A DNA stretch of 18,265 nt from Chloroflexales bacterium (GCA_013336035.1 JAAXUL010000049.1:1-18265); one strand, 5' to 3'. Counted from the stretch's first letter, positions 7,115-14,981 are shown. A program made the numbers and translations. Notes: generated by a model from the sequence alone, not told the origin.

Positions 7115-8064
7115 CGGCCGCGATCAACTCTACCAAGCCTCGGGCCTTCGTGTCGCTGCGCTCTAGCAGCGAGTTCGTCGCCACCGCTACGACGCACGAG
7201 GTGATGGACCGCGCCCTGGCGTATCTCGGCGCTGGTTTCCCGGTTCACTTCCGTGGCCCCGCCGGCACCGGAAAGACGACTCTCGCCCTACACGTGGCCG
7301 CGCAGTTCGGCCGCCCTGTGATGCTGATTGCTGGCGACGAGCAGTTCACATCCTCCGATCTGGTCGGTGAGCAGAACGGCTACCGCCTGCGGCGCGTCGT
7401 CGACCGCTACATCCATAATGTGACCAAGTACGAAGAGGACGCCCAGCAGCACTGGGTAGACAATAGGCTTACCACAGCCTGCCGCGAGGGCTTCACCCTG
7501 GTCTATGACGAGTTTACACGCTCGCGCCCCGAGGCGAATAACGTCCTGCTCGCGGTGCTCGAAGAGCGCGTGCTGGTGCTGCCCACCTCGACAGGGTCCA
7601 GCTCGTATGTCAAGGTCCACCCCGAGTTTCGGGCGATCTTCACCAGCAACCCGCAGGAGTACGCCGGGGTCCACGAGTCGCCCGACGCCTTGAGCGACCG
7701 GCTGGTGACGATCGACCTCGACTACTACGACCGCAATACCGAAATTGCAATCACGGTCGCCAACTCGCACCTGTCCTCGGATGAGGCCGCGCGGGTGATC
7801 GACATGGTGCGCGAGTTCCGGGACTCGGGCGAGTACGACCAGGCGCCAACCCTGCGGGCCTGCATCATGATCGCCCGCGTGGCGGCTCTCCAGGGGCTGC
7901 AGCCCTCGCAGGGCGGGCAGCGCTTCACCCAGATCTGCCTTGACATCCTCGAGTCGAAGACGGCCTTCAACACCAAGAACCGCGAGCGGCGGATCGAGCA
8001 GCGCAAGATGTTGCTCCAGGTGATCGAGCACCATATCTCGCGCCCCGCCGAGCCCGAGCGCTGA
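7111..8064 (+). CDS. gvpN: Gas vesicle AAA+ ATPase GvpN
   Basis: MoxR-type AAA+ ATPase of 317 residues found in most gvp clusters and needed for full-size gas vesicles; it is thought to remodel assembly proteins in the cytoplasm. Seen: Walker A GPAGTGKTT (49-57), Walker B FTLVYDEFTR with Asp133/Glu134, and the family-typical FTSNPQEYAGVHESPDALSDR segment (sensor and Arg-finger region). The ATG at 7111 is chosen over longer open reading because GvpN similarity begins near it, AAGGAG (7096-7101) precedes it, and it overlaps the upstream stop codon as ATGA. Length is normal for the family. The next gene follows after 13 nt, so this is part of the long assembly operon. Confidence 0.96.
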   Translation: MTAAINSTKPRAFVSLRSSSEFVATATTHEVMDRALAYLGAGFPVHFRGPAGTGKTTLALHVAAQFGRPVMLIAGDEQFTSSDLVGEQNGYRLRRVVDRYIHNVTKYEEDAQQHWVDNRLTTACREGFTLVYDEFTRSRPEANNVLLAVLEERVLVLPTSTGSSSYVKVHPEFRAIFTSNPQEYAGVHESPDALSDRLVTIDLDYYDRNTEIAITVANSHLSSDEAARVIDMVREFRDSGEYDQAPTLRACIMIARVAALQGLQPSQGGQRFTQICLDILESKTAFNTKNRERRIEQRKMLLQVIEHHISRPAEPER

Positions 8065-8077
8065 AAGGATACGGGGT

Positions 8078-8416
8078 ATGAAGCCGAAACGACCGCGCGG
8101 CATGCGCGAGCTGACCACCATTCAGGGACTGAGCGGGCGCACGGTGCCAAGCAGCCGTGAGCAGATCGTGGCCGAGCAGTCCCGTCTCGAACACGAGCGG
8201 GCCCGCCTCGAGCGCGAGCTGCTGATGTGGCAGGAGAACGAGCGGCGCACGAACGAGCGCCTGAACGCGGCGCTCGAGCGCCTGGCTATGCTCACGGCCG
8301 CCTGCGCGCAGAGCGAGGGCGCCCCCGAGGCCAGGCCGGCGCAGCGGCCGGCGCAGCGGCTCGCCGATGAGAGCGAGCCCGCAACCGAGTGGCACGAGAT
8401 CGTGCTCGAGTACTAG
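8078..8416 (+). CDS. Small charged coiled-coil protein in the gvp operon
   Basis: Protein of 112 residues with no function I can name. It has a basic N-terminus (KPKRPRGMRELTTIQGLSG, about 2-20), a strong Glu/Arg-rich coiled coil (about 28-75), a low-complexity PAQRPAQR stretch and an acidic tail. The low-complexity stretch is encoded by a perfect 12-bp tandem repeat (8336-8347 and 8348-8359). It sits 13 nt after gvpN and 12 nt before the Hsp20 gene, with AAAGGA upstream of the ATG, so it is very probably translated. The basic head plus coiled coil suggests an adaptor or scaffold for GvpN or the Hsp20 next to it; this is inference from position only. Confidence 0.82.
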   Translation: MKPKRPRGMRELTTIQGLSGRTVPSSREQIVAEQSRLEHERARLERELLMWQENERRTNERLNAALERLAMLTAACAQSEGAPEARPAQRPAQRLADESEPATEWHEIVLEY

Positions 8417-8428
8417 AGGAGAACGGCA

Positions 8429-8965
8429 GTGACTGATAAGGATAAGCAGCGGCGCCCGACCCAGCCGAGCATCAATATCGACCTTGGCTTCGGCGGCCTG
8501 TTCAAGAACCTCGGCGACCTGATCGATCTGGTCTCGGATATGGCCGACAGCGCCGAGGCCGAGGGCGGCGAAACCACGCGGAGCGGTGAGTTCCAGGTGA
8601 AGGGCCTGGGCGACAAGGCCCGCGGGGTCTACGGGTTTAGCATCCGCACAGGCGCCAGCGGCTCGCCCAAAGTCGAGCGCTTCGGCAACATCCGCGCGAC
8701 CGAGGAGGGGCCCGTGGTAGCCGACGTGCGCGAGCCGCTGGTCGACCTCTTTGACGAGGGTGATGAGATCCTGATCGTGGCCGAGCTGCCCGGGGTAAGC
8801 GAGGCGCAGGTGCAGGTCGAGCTGCATGACGACATCCTGAGCGTGACCACCAGCGGCGATCGTCGCTATGCAAAAGAGATCTTGCTGAGCGACCCGGTCG
8901 ACCCGGCCTCGCTGCAGAAGACCTATACCAACGGCATCCTCGAGCTACGCCTGAAGAAAGCGTAA
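8429..8965 (+). CDS. gvpH: Hsp20-family small heat-shock protein, GvpH-like
   Basis: Small chaperone of 178 residues. The C-terminal alpha-crystallin-like domain (about 98-178) shows the ELPGV motif (119-123), DDILSVTT (134-141) and NGILELRL (168-175), all typical of Hsp20. The N-terminal part carries an amphipathic segment GGLFKNLGDLIDLVSDMAD (22-40), then a polar linker, a layout like the GvpH proteins of haloarchaea, where the Hsp20 domain is also C-terminal. It would bind hydrophobic Gvp proteins to prevent aggregation (inference from family). The start is GTG at 8429, supported by AGGAG just upstream and 12 nt after the previous stop. The next gene starts 4 nt after its stop. Confidence 0.9.
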   Translation: MTDKDKQRRPTQPSINIDLGFGGLFKNLGDLIDLVSDMADSAEAEGGETTRSGEFQVKGLGDKARGVYGFSIRTGASGSPKVERFGNIRATEEGPVVADVREPLVDLFDEGDEILIVAELPGVSEAQVQVELHDDILSVTTSGDRRYAKEILLSDPVDPASLQKTYTNGILELRLKKA

Positions 8966-8969
8966 AGCC

Positions 8970-10001
8970 ATGGCCCGCCCGGTCAAGCACGTCCATCTGC
9001 ACCGTATCGGCCCGACCGAACTGCGCGTCGTCTCTGACGTCGATGAGGGCGTGCTCGCGATTGTGCAGCAGGAGGAGGCGGTAATCCGCGCGTACATGGC
9101 GCACGGGCCGTGGCCGCATCGGCAGGTAAGCCTCTACATCCTGAAGGATCTGCAACCCCTGGTGCGCCAGCTCAAAGGCGGGGCGCTGCCTCCCGGCGGG
9201 CCCGGAGCGCTGGACACGCGCCCCATCGTGAACTTGTTCGACCTGGCCAACCCGGGCGCCTGCCACATCTTCGTCAACAGGCAGGCGATGGTCCAGGCTG
9301 ACTACTGGGACGATATGCTGGCGATCAGCGGCCTGCTGGCCCACGAGCACGCCCACCCTCTGGCCGAAAACAGGACCACCCGGGCCTCGCGAAATCTGAC
9401 GGTGGAGCTCGCGCTACAGGGGGGGGCCGGGGCAACACCCGATCAGCAGGGCCGTCTGGAGCGCCTGCTGACCCTGCTGATCGAGCAGCTGACCCTATAC
9501 GCCCCACGCGAGATCTTCACGAACGAGCGGGCGATCACGGGCGGGTTCGATCAGGCCATGCTGCACCTGAACCGACGTAACGTCGCCAACGCCTGCCAGA
9601 GCGTGGCGGGCCGCGCGCGGCTGCGCGACGTGCTGGCCCAGGATGTCGCCGCGGGCAGCCGGCCCGCCGAGGCCGTGGGCCAGCTGCTACTCGCGGGCGA
9701 CCTCGAGAGCCACCTGCCCCTGGCCCTCGAGGTAGCGCCCTTTGCCCGAGCCAGCCGGCACCACGAGGCGCGCGAGCTCGAGGGTATGCTCGAGCAGGTG
9801 CTCTTCCCGCAGCTAGAGCCGCAGGTGGCGCCCGCATACGCGGCGCTCTGCCGCCTATACACAGATCTGTCCGCCGATCTATCACCGGCTGACCTGCAGG
9901 CCTGGGGCCAGCGGGTGGCCGATATCGTACTGGCGGCCCTGCGCGAGCAGGGGATGGCAGTCCGCTGCACTGTACGCGAGACATCCGCCGCCAGCGCATA
10001 G
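8970..10001 (+). CDS. Putative HExxH zinc metalloprotease-like protein within the gvp operon
   Basis: Protein of 343 residues not matching any Gvp family I know. Residues 125-129 read HEHAH within GLLAHEHAHPLAEN, a HExxH zinc-binding motif in a helix-like setting. Glu186 in FTNERAI (57 residues on) could be the third ligand, as in gluzincins whose second helix carries NExxx; Glu133 is an alternative. There is no signal peptide or membrane segment, so it would be cytoplasmic. The C-terminal half (about 195-335) is Ala/Leu/Glu-rich and helical. It starts 4 nt after the Hsp20 stop, so it is in the same operon. It could trim or clear misassembled Gvp proteins; it could also be an inactive scaffold. 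The motif is seen directly; activity is inference. Confidence 0.8.
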   Translation: MARPVKHVHLHRIGPTELRVVSDVDEGVLAIVQQEEAVIRAYMAHGPWPHRQVSLYILKDLQPLVRQLKGGALPPGGPGALDTRPIVNLFDLANPGACHIFVNRQAMVQADYWDDMLAISGLLAHEHAHPLAENRTTRASRNLTVELALQGGAGATPDQQGRLERLLTLLIEQLTLYAPREIFTNERAITGGFDQAMLHLNRRNVANACQSVAGRARLRDVLAQDVAAGSRPAEAVGQLLLAGDLESHLPLALEVAPFARASRHHEARELEGMLEQVLFPQLEPQVAPAYAALCRLYTDLSADLSPADLQAWGQRVADIVLAALREQGMAVRCTVRETSAASA

Positions 10002-10035
10002 CTGCCTTGCCGGCTGGCTGTGCTGGAGAACGAAT

Positions 10036-10812
10036 ATGCGCACCGAGGAAGCTGAGCCCGGGAAATACTTCTACTGCATTATCCGCTGCCCTGAGCCGCG
10101 CGAGTTCGCCACTCGCGGGATCGGCGAGCAGGGCGACCTCGTCCACACCATCGTCTACAACGACCTGGCCGCCGTCGTGAGCGACTCGCCCGTGATCGAG
10201 TATGACAATAGCCGCCGTAACATGCTGGCCCACACCGCAGTGCTCGAGGAGGTGATGCACGAGCACACCATCCTGCCAGTACGCTTCGGGATGGTGGCGC
10301 CGAGCGTGCAGGCCGTGCGCGAGCAGATGCTGCGCCGGCGCTACAACGAGCTCGACCAGCTGCTGTGCAAGATGGAGGGGAAGGTCGAGCTGGGCATAAA
10401 GGCCTTCTGGTACGAGGACAGCATCTACAAAGAGATCGTCGCAGCGAGCCCAGCCATCCAGCAGCTGCGCGACGCGCTGGTGGGCCGCAGCACAGACCAG
10501 ACCTACTACGAGCGGATCAAGCTCGGTGAGCTGGTCGAAACGGCGATGAAGGCGCGCCGCGAAGAGGACGCCGCACGGATTATGGATGCCCTGAGGCCCC
10601 TCGCCGTCGAGACCCGCGTGAACCCTACGATCACCGAGCGCATGGTGCTAAACGCCGCCCTGCTGGTCGAGCGCGTCCGCGAGCCCGAGGTGGACCAGGC
10701 GGTCCAGCGGCTCGACGCCGAGCTTGGGCAGCGCCTGATCTTCAAGTATGTAGGCAGTGCGCCGCCCTACAACTTCGTCAACCTCATCATTCACTGGGAT
10801 CGGCAGCGCTGA
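10036..10812 (+). CDS. gvpF: GvpF/GvpL family protein, copy 1 (GvpF)
   Basis: Accessory gas vesicle protein of 258 residues. GvpF/L proteins are minor, essential assembly factors; GvpF is known in other organisms to bind GvpA and form oligomers. Seen: the family start YFYCII (11-16), the central HTAVLEEVMHEHTILPVRFG (about 66-85) and the C-terminal VGSAPPYNFVNL motif. The start has GGAGA (10025-10029) at good spacing. It is followed by gvpG, the usual gvpF-gvpG order, which supports calling it GvpF rather than GvpL. It is the most canonical of the four GvpF/L proteins in this window. The 63-nt gap to gvpG contains a 10-bp palindrome GTGGGCCCAC (10838-10847). Confidence 0.95.
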   Translation: MRTEEAEPGKYFYCIIRCPEPREFATRGIGEQGDLVHTIVYNDLAAVVSDSPVIEYDNSRRNMLAHTAVLEEVMHEHTILPVRFGMVAPSVQAVREQMLRRRYNELDQLLCKMEGKVELGIKAFWYEDSIYKEIVAASPAIQQLRDALVGRSTDQTYYERIKLGELVETAMKARREEDAARIMDALRPLAVETRVNPTITERMVLNAALLVERVREPEVDQAVQRLDAELGQRLIFKYVGSAPPYNFVNLIIHWDRQR

Positions 10813-10875
10813 AGGTAGAACCAAGATCGCACGTTCGGTGGGCCCACTGTCCACCAAACGCCCAGGAGAATGGCG

Positions 10876-11133
10876 ATGGGCATATTGCTGAAGCTGCTAA
10901 CCTTGCCGGTTACAGCGCCGATCGACGGAACGGTCTGGCTGGCCGAGAAGCTGCTCGAGCAGGTCGAGGCCGAGATCTACGACGAGGGCAAGGTGCGCGC
11001 CACGCTGATGGAGCTTGAGATGCGTCTCGACCTGGGCGAGCTCGACGAAGAGACCTATATGGCTGCCGAAGACCAGCTGCTCGAGCGCCTACGCGAGATC
11101 CGTGAGTACAAGGCTGCCCGAGCACAACAGTAG
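10876..11133 (+). CDS. gvpG: Gas vesicle protein GvpG
   Basis: Small helical accessory protein of 85 residues needed for gas vesicle formation; its precise action is not settled. The N-terminal LLKLLTLPVTAPIDGTVWLAEK (4-25, described here by its ends) is the family signature, followed by an acidic amphipathic helix and ELDEETYMAAEDQLLERL. The ATG at 10876 is preferred over the one at 10870 because AGGAG (10864-10868) is 7 nt from the former and only 1 nt from the latter, and GvpG proteins usually begin close to the LLKLL motif. It lies between gvpF and gvpO. Confidence 0.93.
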   Translation: MGILLKLLTLPVTAPIDGTVWLAEKLLEQVEAEIYDEGKVRATLMELEMRLDLGELDEETYMAAEDQLLERLREIREYKAARAQQ

Positions 11134-11180
11134 GCAATACGACGAACCGACGATACACGAAGAGAGAAAGGGGCACCCAT

Positions 11181-11438
11181 ATGCCGCTGACCATTCCCGA
11201 GATCGCCAGCAAGGCCAAGGACCAGCTGTCGATGCTCACCGGGCTGAAGGCCAGCACGGTCTCGAGCCTGCACCACGATACCGAGGGTTGGCACATTGTC
11301 GCCGACCTGATCGAGCTGAAGCGCATCCCCGAGTCGGCTGACATTCTCGCCACCTACGAGGCGACCCTGGACGAAAAGGGCAACCTGCTGAGCTACCAGC
11401 GCACGCGCCGCTACACCCGCGGTGATGTTGTCGAGTAG
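11181..11438 (+). CDS. gvpO: Gas vesicle protein GvpO
   Basis: Small protein of 85 residues of the GvpO family, seen in archaeal and actinobacterial clusters and required for gas vesicle formation in haloarchaea. The conserved region GWHIVADLIELKRIPESADI (36-55), LATYEATLDEKGNLL and YQRTRRYTRGDV covers most of the protein. The start follows an AAAGGGG stretch. The N-terminal extension typical of haloarchaeal forms is short here. It is part of the same strand-wise array, between gvpG and gvpJ. Confidence 0.9.
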   Translation: MPLTIPEIASKAKDQLSMLTGLKASTVSSLHHDTEGWHIVADLIELKRIPESADILATYEATLDEKGNLLSYQRTRRYTRGDVVE

Positions 11439-11470
11439 GCCGCACCGGCGGCCAGAAACGGAACTCTGCT

Positions 11471-11770
11471 ATGCCTAGCTCTCAGCTCCAGCACTCAGTC
11501 CATTCGACGAACCTCGCCGACATCCTCGAGCGCGTGCTCGACAAAGGGGTCGTCATCGCCGGCGATGTCACCATCTCGCTCGTCGGCGTCGAGCTGCTGT
11601 CGATCAAGCTGCGCCTCCTCGTCGCGTCGGTAGACAAGGCGATGGAGATGGGAATTAACTGGTGGGAGCACGACCCGTACCTGACGACGCGGGCCCGCCA
11701 GCTGACTGATGACAACCATGCCCTCCAGGAGCGTATCGAGCGGCTCGAGGCGCAAATCGAGGCGCGCTAA
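11471..11770 (+). CDS. gvpJ: GvpA-family minor shell or nucleation protein GvpJ
   Basis: GvpA paralogue of 99 residues. The GvpA-like core NLADILERVLDKGVVIAGDV and SLVGVELLSIKLRLLVASVD spans about 14-55, followed by the GvpJ-typical MGINWWEHDPYL (60-71) and a coiled-coil tail (about 76-99). GvpJ proteins are present in small amounts and are thought to help nucleate the shell tip. The INWWE motif and tail separate it from true GvpA and match GvpJ of Bacillus clusters. It lies 32 nt after gvpO and 21 nt before the CDC48-like gene. Confidence 0.93.
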   Translation: MPSSQLQHSVHSTNLADILERVLDKGVVIAGDVTISLVGVELLSIKLRLLVASVDKAMEMGINWWEHDPYLTTRARQLTDDNHALQERIERLEAQIEAR

Positions 11771-11791
11771 GTAACGGCGACAGGAACGATA

Positions 11792-13966
11792 ATGCCAGAC
11801 GAACGAACCACCATCCTCCGTGTCGCTGAGGCCCTGCCCAAAGATGTCGGCCGGGGCCTAGTACGCCTCGACCCGCAGGATCTCGAGCGGCTCGGCGTAC
11901 GTATCGGCGATGTGATCCAGATCAGCGGCAAGCGGGCCACGGTGGCGCGGGCGATGCCCGCCTACGCCGATCAGCGCGGCCAGGGCCTCGTCCAGATGGA
12001 CGGCATCCTGCGCCTCAACGCCGGAACCGGCCTCGACGAGCGGGTGACCCTCCAGCGGGCTAAATCCCAGGCGGCGCGGTCGGTGGTCCTCGCCCCCGCC
12101 GAGGGCGGACGCTCTGCGCAGTTCAGCACCCAGGCCCGCTACCTGTCAAAGCTCCTCGACGGCATCCCGGTGGTGGCCGGCGACAGGGTGCGGATCACCC
12201 TGTTCGGCACCCGGGCCCAGACTTTCAGCGTGGTCGAGACGACCCCGGCGGGGGCGGTGCTGATCGGCCCGGCGACCGCGATTAAGGTCTCGGGCGAGAC
12301 CGGCGGCCGCGAGCGCGGCACGGTGACCTACGAGGACATTGGCGGTCTGCGGCGCGAGACGCGGCGCATCCGCGAGATGATCGAGCTGCCCCTGCGCTAC
12401 CCCGAAGTCTTCGAGCGCCTGGGCATCGATGCACCCAAGGGCGTGCTGCTGTATGGGCCGCCAGGCGCCGGCAAGACCTTGATCGCCCGTGCGGTGGCCA
12501 ATGAGACCAGCGCACACTTTGTGACGATCAACGGCCCCGAGATCATCGACAAGCTGTACGGGGCCTCGGAGGCGAACCTGCGCGGCATCTTCGATGATGC
12601 CCGCAAGAAGGCCCCAGCGATTATCTTCATCGACGAGATCGATGCCATCGCCCCCAAGCGCGAGGATCTGAGCGGCGACCGCCAGGTCGAGCGACGGGTG
12701 GTGGCCCAGCTGCTGGCCCTGATGGACGGGCTTGAGTCGCGCGGGAATGTGATCGTGATCGCCGCGACCAACCTGCCCAACAGCCTCGACCCGGCCCTGC
12801 GCCGGCCCGGCCGCTTCGATCGCGAGATCGTGATCAATGTGCCAGATAGGGACGGGCGGCACGAGATCCTCGAGATCCATACCCGCGGCATGCCCCTGGC
12901 GGCCGACGTGGACCTCGATCGGCTGGCGGCGATCACCCACGGCTTCGTCGGCGCGGACCTGCAGGCCTTCTGCCGCGAGGCAGCGATGGGGGCCCTGCGC
13001 CGCCTCTTGCCCGACATCGACTTCAGCCAGGCCCAGATCCCTTATGACAAGCTGATGGCGCTTGAGGTGACGAGCGACGATTTCGCGGCGGCCCTGGCCG
13101 ACATCGAGCCCTCGGCCATCCGCGAGGTCTTCACCGAGGTGCCCGATGTGAGCTGGAACGACGTGGGCGGCCTCGAGGACGTGCGCCGGCTGCTGGTCGA
13201 GGCGGTCGAGTGGCCCCTGCGCCACTCGCGGACCTTCGACTATGTGGGCGTGCGCCCGCCGAAGGGCATCCTGCTACACGGGGCTCCCGGCACTGGCAAG
13301 ACCCTGCTGGCCAAGGCCCTGGCCCGCGAGAGCGAGGCGAACTTCATCTCGGTGAAGGGCCCAGAGCTGCTCAACCGCTGGGTGGGCGAGTCGGAGCGGG
13401 GCATGCGCGAGATCTTCCGCAAGGCGCGCCAGGCCGCCCCCTGCATCATCTTCTTCGACGAGATCGATGCCATCGCCCCGCCTCGCGGAGGGAGCAACAA
13501 CGACGTGACCGAGCGGATGGTCAGCCAACTGCTCACCGAGCTGGATGGGATCGAGGCCCTGAAGGGCGTGGTCGTGCTAGCGGCGACCAACAGGATCGAC
13601 CGGGTTGACGCGGCCCTCCAGCGGCCAGGGCGCTTCGACTTCCTGGTCGAGATGCCGCGGCCCGATGTGACGGCCCGCCGGGCCATCCTCGGCGTACAGA
13701 CGCGAAAGATGCCGCTGAGCGCCGATGTAGACCTGGCGGCGCTAGCGGACGAGACCGTAGGCTGGGTGGGCGCCGATCTCGAGGGCCTGTGCCACAAGGC
13801 TGCGATGCTGGCGATCCGCGAGTTTCTGGAAAAAGCCCAGGCCGGCGCGACGGCACCAGGGCAGAAAGAGGCCAATCATGACTTTTCCGATCTGTTCATC
13901 GCCCGCAGACACTTCGCCGATGCCTATGCCGATATGGCGGTACGTCTACGGGATCATCAGCACTGA
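11792..13966 (+). CDS. CDC48/VAT-like double AAA+ ATPase
   Basis: Large ATPase of 724 residues with the layout of CDC48/p97/VAT: an N-terminal double-psi-barrel-like domain (about 8-175), then two AAA+ modules. Module 1 has Walker A GPPGAGKT (222-229), Walker B with Asp281/Glu282 and RRPGRFDR. Module 2 has Walker A GAPGTGKT (497-504), Walker B with Asp556/Glu557 and QRPGRFDF. The second-module pore segment RWVGESE keeps an aromatic residue; the first has KLYGASE, with Ala where many homologues have Glu. Both sites look active. CDC48-type proteins are hexameric unfoldases that pull on protein substrates. Its place inside the gvp array suggests work on gas vesicle proteins (inference). It has a clear ribosome site (AGGA) and its end overlaps the next gene by 47 nt. 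Confidence 0.93.
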   Translation: MPDERTTILRVAEALPKDVGRGLVRLDPQDLERLGVRIGDVIQISGKRATVARAMPAYADQRGQGLVQMDGILRLNAGTGLDERVTLQRAKSQAARSVVLAPAEGGRSAQFSTQARYLSKLLDGIPVVAGDRVRITLFGTRAQTFSVVETTPAGAVLIGPATAIKVSGETGGRERGTVTYEDIGGLRRETRRIREMIELPLRYPEVFERLGIDAPKGVLLYGPPGAGKTLIARAVANETSAHFVTINGPEIIDKLYGASEANLRGIFDDARKKAPAIIFIDEIDAIAPKREDLSGDRQVERRVVAQLLALMDGLESRGNVIVIAATNLPNSLDPALRRPGRFDREIVINVPDRDGRHEILEIHTRGMPLAADVDLDRLAAITHGFVGADLQAFCREAAMGALRRLLPDIDFSQAQIPYDKLMALEVTSDDFAAALADIEPSAIREVFTEVPDVSWNDVGGLEDVRRLLVEAVEWPLRHSRTFDYVGVRPPKGILLHGAPGTGKTLLAKALARESEANFISVKGPELLNRWVGESERGMREIFRKARQAAPCIIFFDEIDAIAPPRGGSNNDVTERMVSQLLTELDGIEALKGVVVLAATNRIDRVDAALQRPGRFDFLVEMPRPDVTARRAILGVQTRKMPLSADVDLAALADETVGWVGADLEGLCHKAAMLAIREFLEKAQAGATAPGQKEANHDFSDLFIARRHFADAYADMAVRLRDHQH

Positions 13967-14981
13967 TGAGCAGGCGATCTTCGAGGTGGGCAGCATCGAT
14001 GGTCACGGTGATGTCTACACCATCGACGAAGGCGGCCTTGCCGTGGTGACCAGCGATGTGGACAATGCAAGCTTCCAGGGGCTCGGGCGAACCGAGGCGA
14101 TCCGCTTCCTGAGCGCCCACCAGCGGGTGCTCGAGACGGTGCGCCGAGATTACACAGTCCTCCCGGTCAAATTCGGCACCACCCTCCCCGATGAGGCCAG
14201 GCTGCGGGTGCTCTTGCGCCACGGCGCCGACCTGTTCCGAGACGCGCTGAAGTCCTTCGCCGGCAAGGAGCAGTACGAGGTAGTGGTGCTCTGGGATGTC
14301 GCCCAGGTGTTCCAGCTGATCGCCGCCGACGAGCGGATCGTGGCCGTGAAGCAGCATGTCGCTAATCTGCCGCCCGAGCAGCTCGAGGGCGGGCGTGTGC
14401 TTCTGGGCCAACTGGTGCATGGTGCCCTGCAAGAGCGCCGCAAGGCGATCGCGACCGAGGTGCTCGCGGCCCTGCACGATTTAGCCGAGGACACGATCGA
14501 GAACCCGCTGATGGACGACTCGATGGTGAGCAATATGGCCCTGCTGATCGATGAGGCTCGCGCCGCCGATCTGGATGAGAAGCTGAGCGCTCTCGACGAG
14601 CGCTTTGCCGGCAAATTGCAGATCCGCTGCGTCGGCCCCCTGCCGCCGTACAGCTTCGCCACCCTCGAGGTGCAGCCGCCGCCAGCCGAGGCCGTCGAGG
14701 ATGCGCGGCTCCGGCTGGGGCTTGACGAGACAACCAGCGCCCTGGCGATCAAGAGCGCCTACAGGCGGCTGGCGGCACGGGCGCACCCTGACCATAACCC
14801 GGACAACGCGGGCGCCGGGGCCGCTATGGAGGCCCTCACCGCGGCCTACAAGCTGCTCGCGGCTGTCGCCCAGGCTCAAGCCCAGGCCGAAGCCGGCGAC
14901 GACTGCCTATGCCACCTCGACCGCGAGGCGGTCGAGAGCACGCTGCTGCTCAACCTCAAGCGCCAGGAGATCGCGCTCTAG
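13920..14981 (+). CDS. gvpF: GvpF/GvpL family protein fused to a C-terminal J domain
   Basis: Protein of 353 residues with a GvpF/L domain (about 1-240) and a DnaJ-type J domain (about 258-315). The GvpF/L part has IWRYVYGII at its start, HQRVLETVRRDYTVLPVKFG and VGPLPPYSFATLEV. The J part has AIKSAYRRLAARA (helix II), the invariant HPD at 289-291 and MEALTAAYKLL (helix III), so it should be able to stimulate DnaK. A short acidic tail follows. Inference: it delivers a GvpF/L-bound client such as GvpA to Hsp70. The start is uncertain: 13920 or 13926 fits the family's usual beginning, but an ATG at 13878 has a better ribosome site (GAGG at 13868-13871) and would add 14 non-conserved residues. 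It overlaps the CDC48-like gene. Confidence 0.92.
   Translation: MPMPIWRYVYGIISTDEQAIFEVGSIDGHGDVYTIDEGGLAVVTSDVDNASFQGLGRTEAIRFLSAHQRVLETVRRDYTVLPVKFGTTLPDEARLRVLLRHGADLFRDALKSFAGKEQYEVVVLWDVAQVFQLIAADERIVAVKQHVANLPPEQLEGGRVLLGQLVHGALQERRKAIATEVLAALHDLAEDTIENPLMDDSMVSNMALLIDEARAADLDEKLSALDERFAGKLQIRCVGPLPPYSFATLEVQPPPAEAVEDARLRLGLDETTSALAIKSAYRRLAARAHPDHNPDNAGAGAAMEALTAAYKLLAAVAQAQAQAEAGDDCLCHLDREAVESTLLLNLKRQEIAL

Noticed and set aside
7288..8827. Minus-strand open frames opposite gvpN, the coiled-coil gene and the Hsp20 gene
   Set aside because: The plus-strand genes there have conserved motifs and ribosome sites; the antisense translations show no family features.
12146..13225. Long minus-strand open frame (359 codons) opposite the CDC48-like gene
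   Set aside because: It lies wholly antisense to a gene with clear AAA+ motifs, its translation is low-complexity without recognisable domains, and such shadows are expected in GC-rich codon usage.
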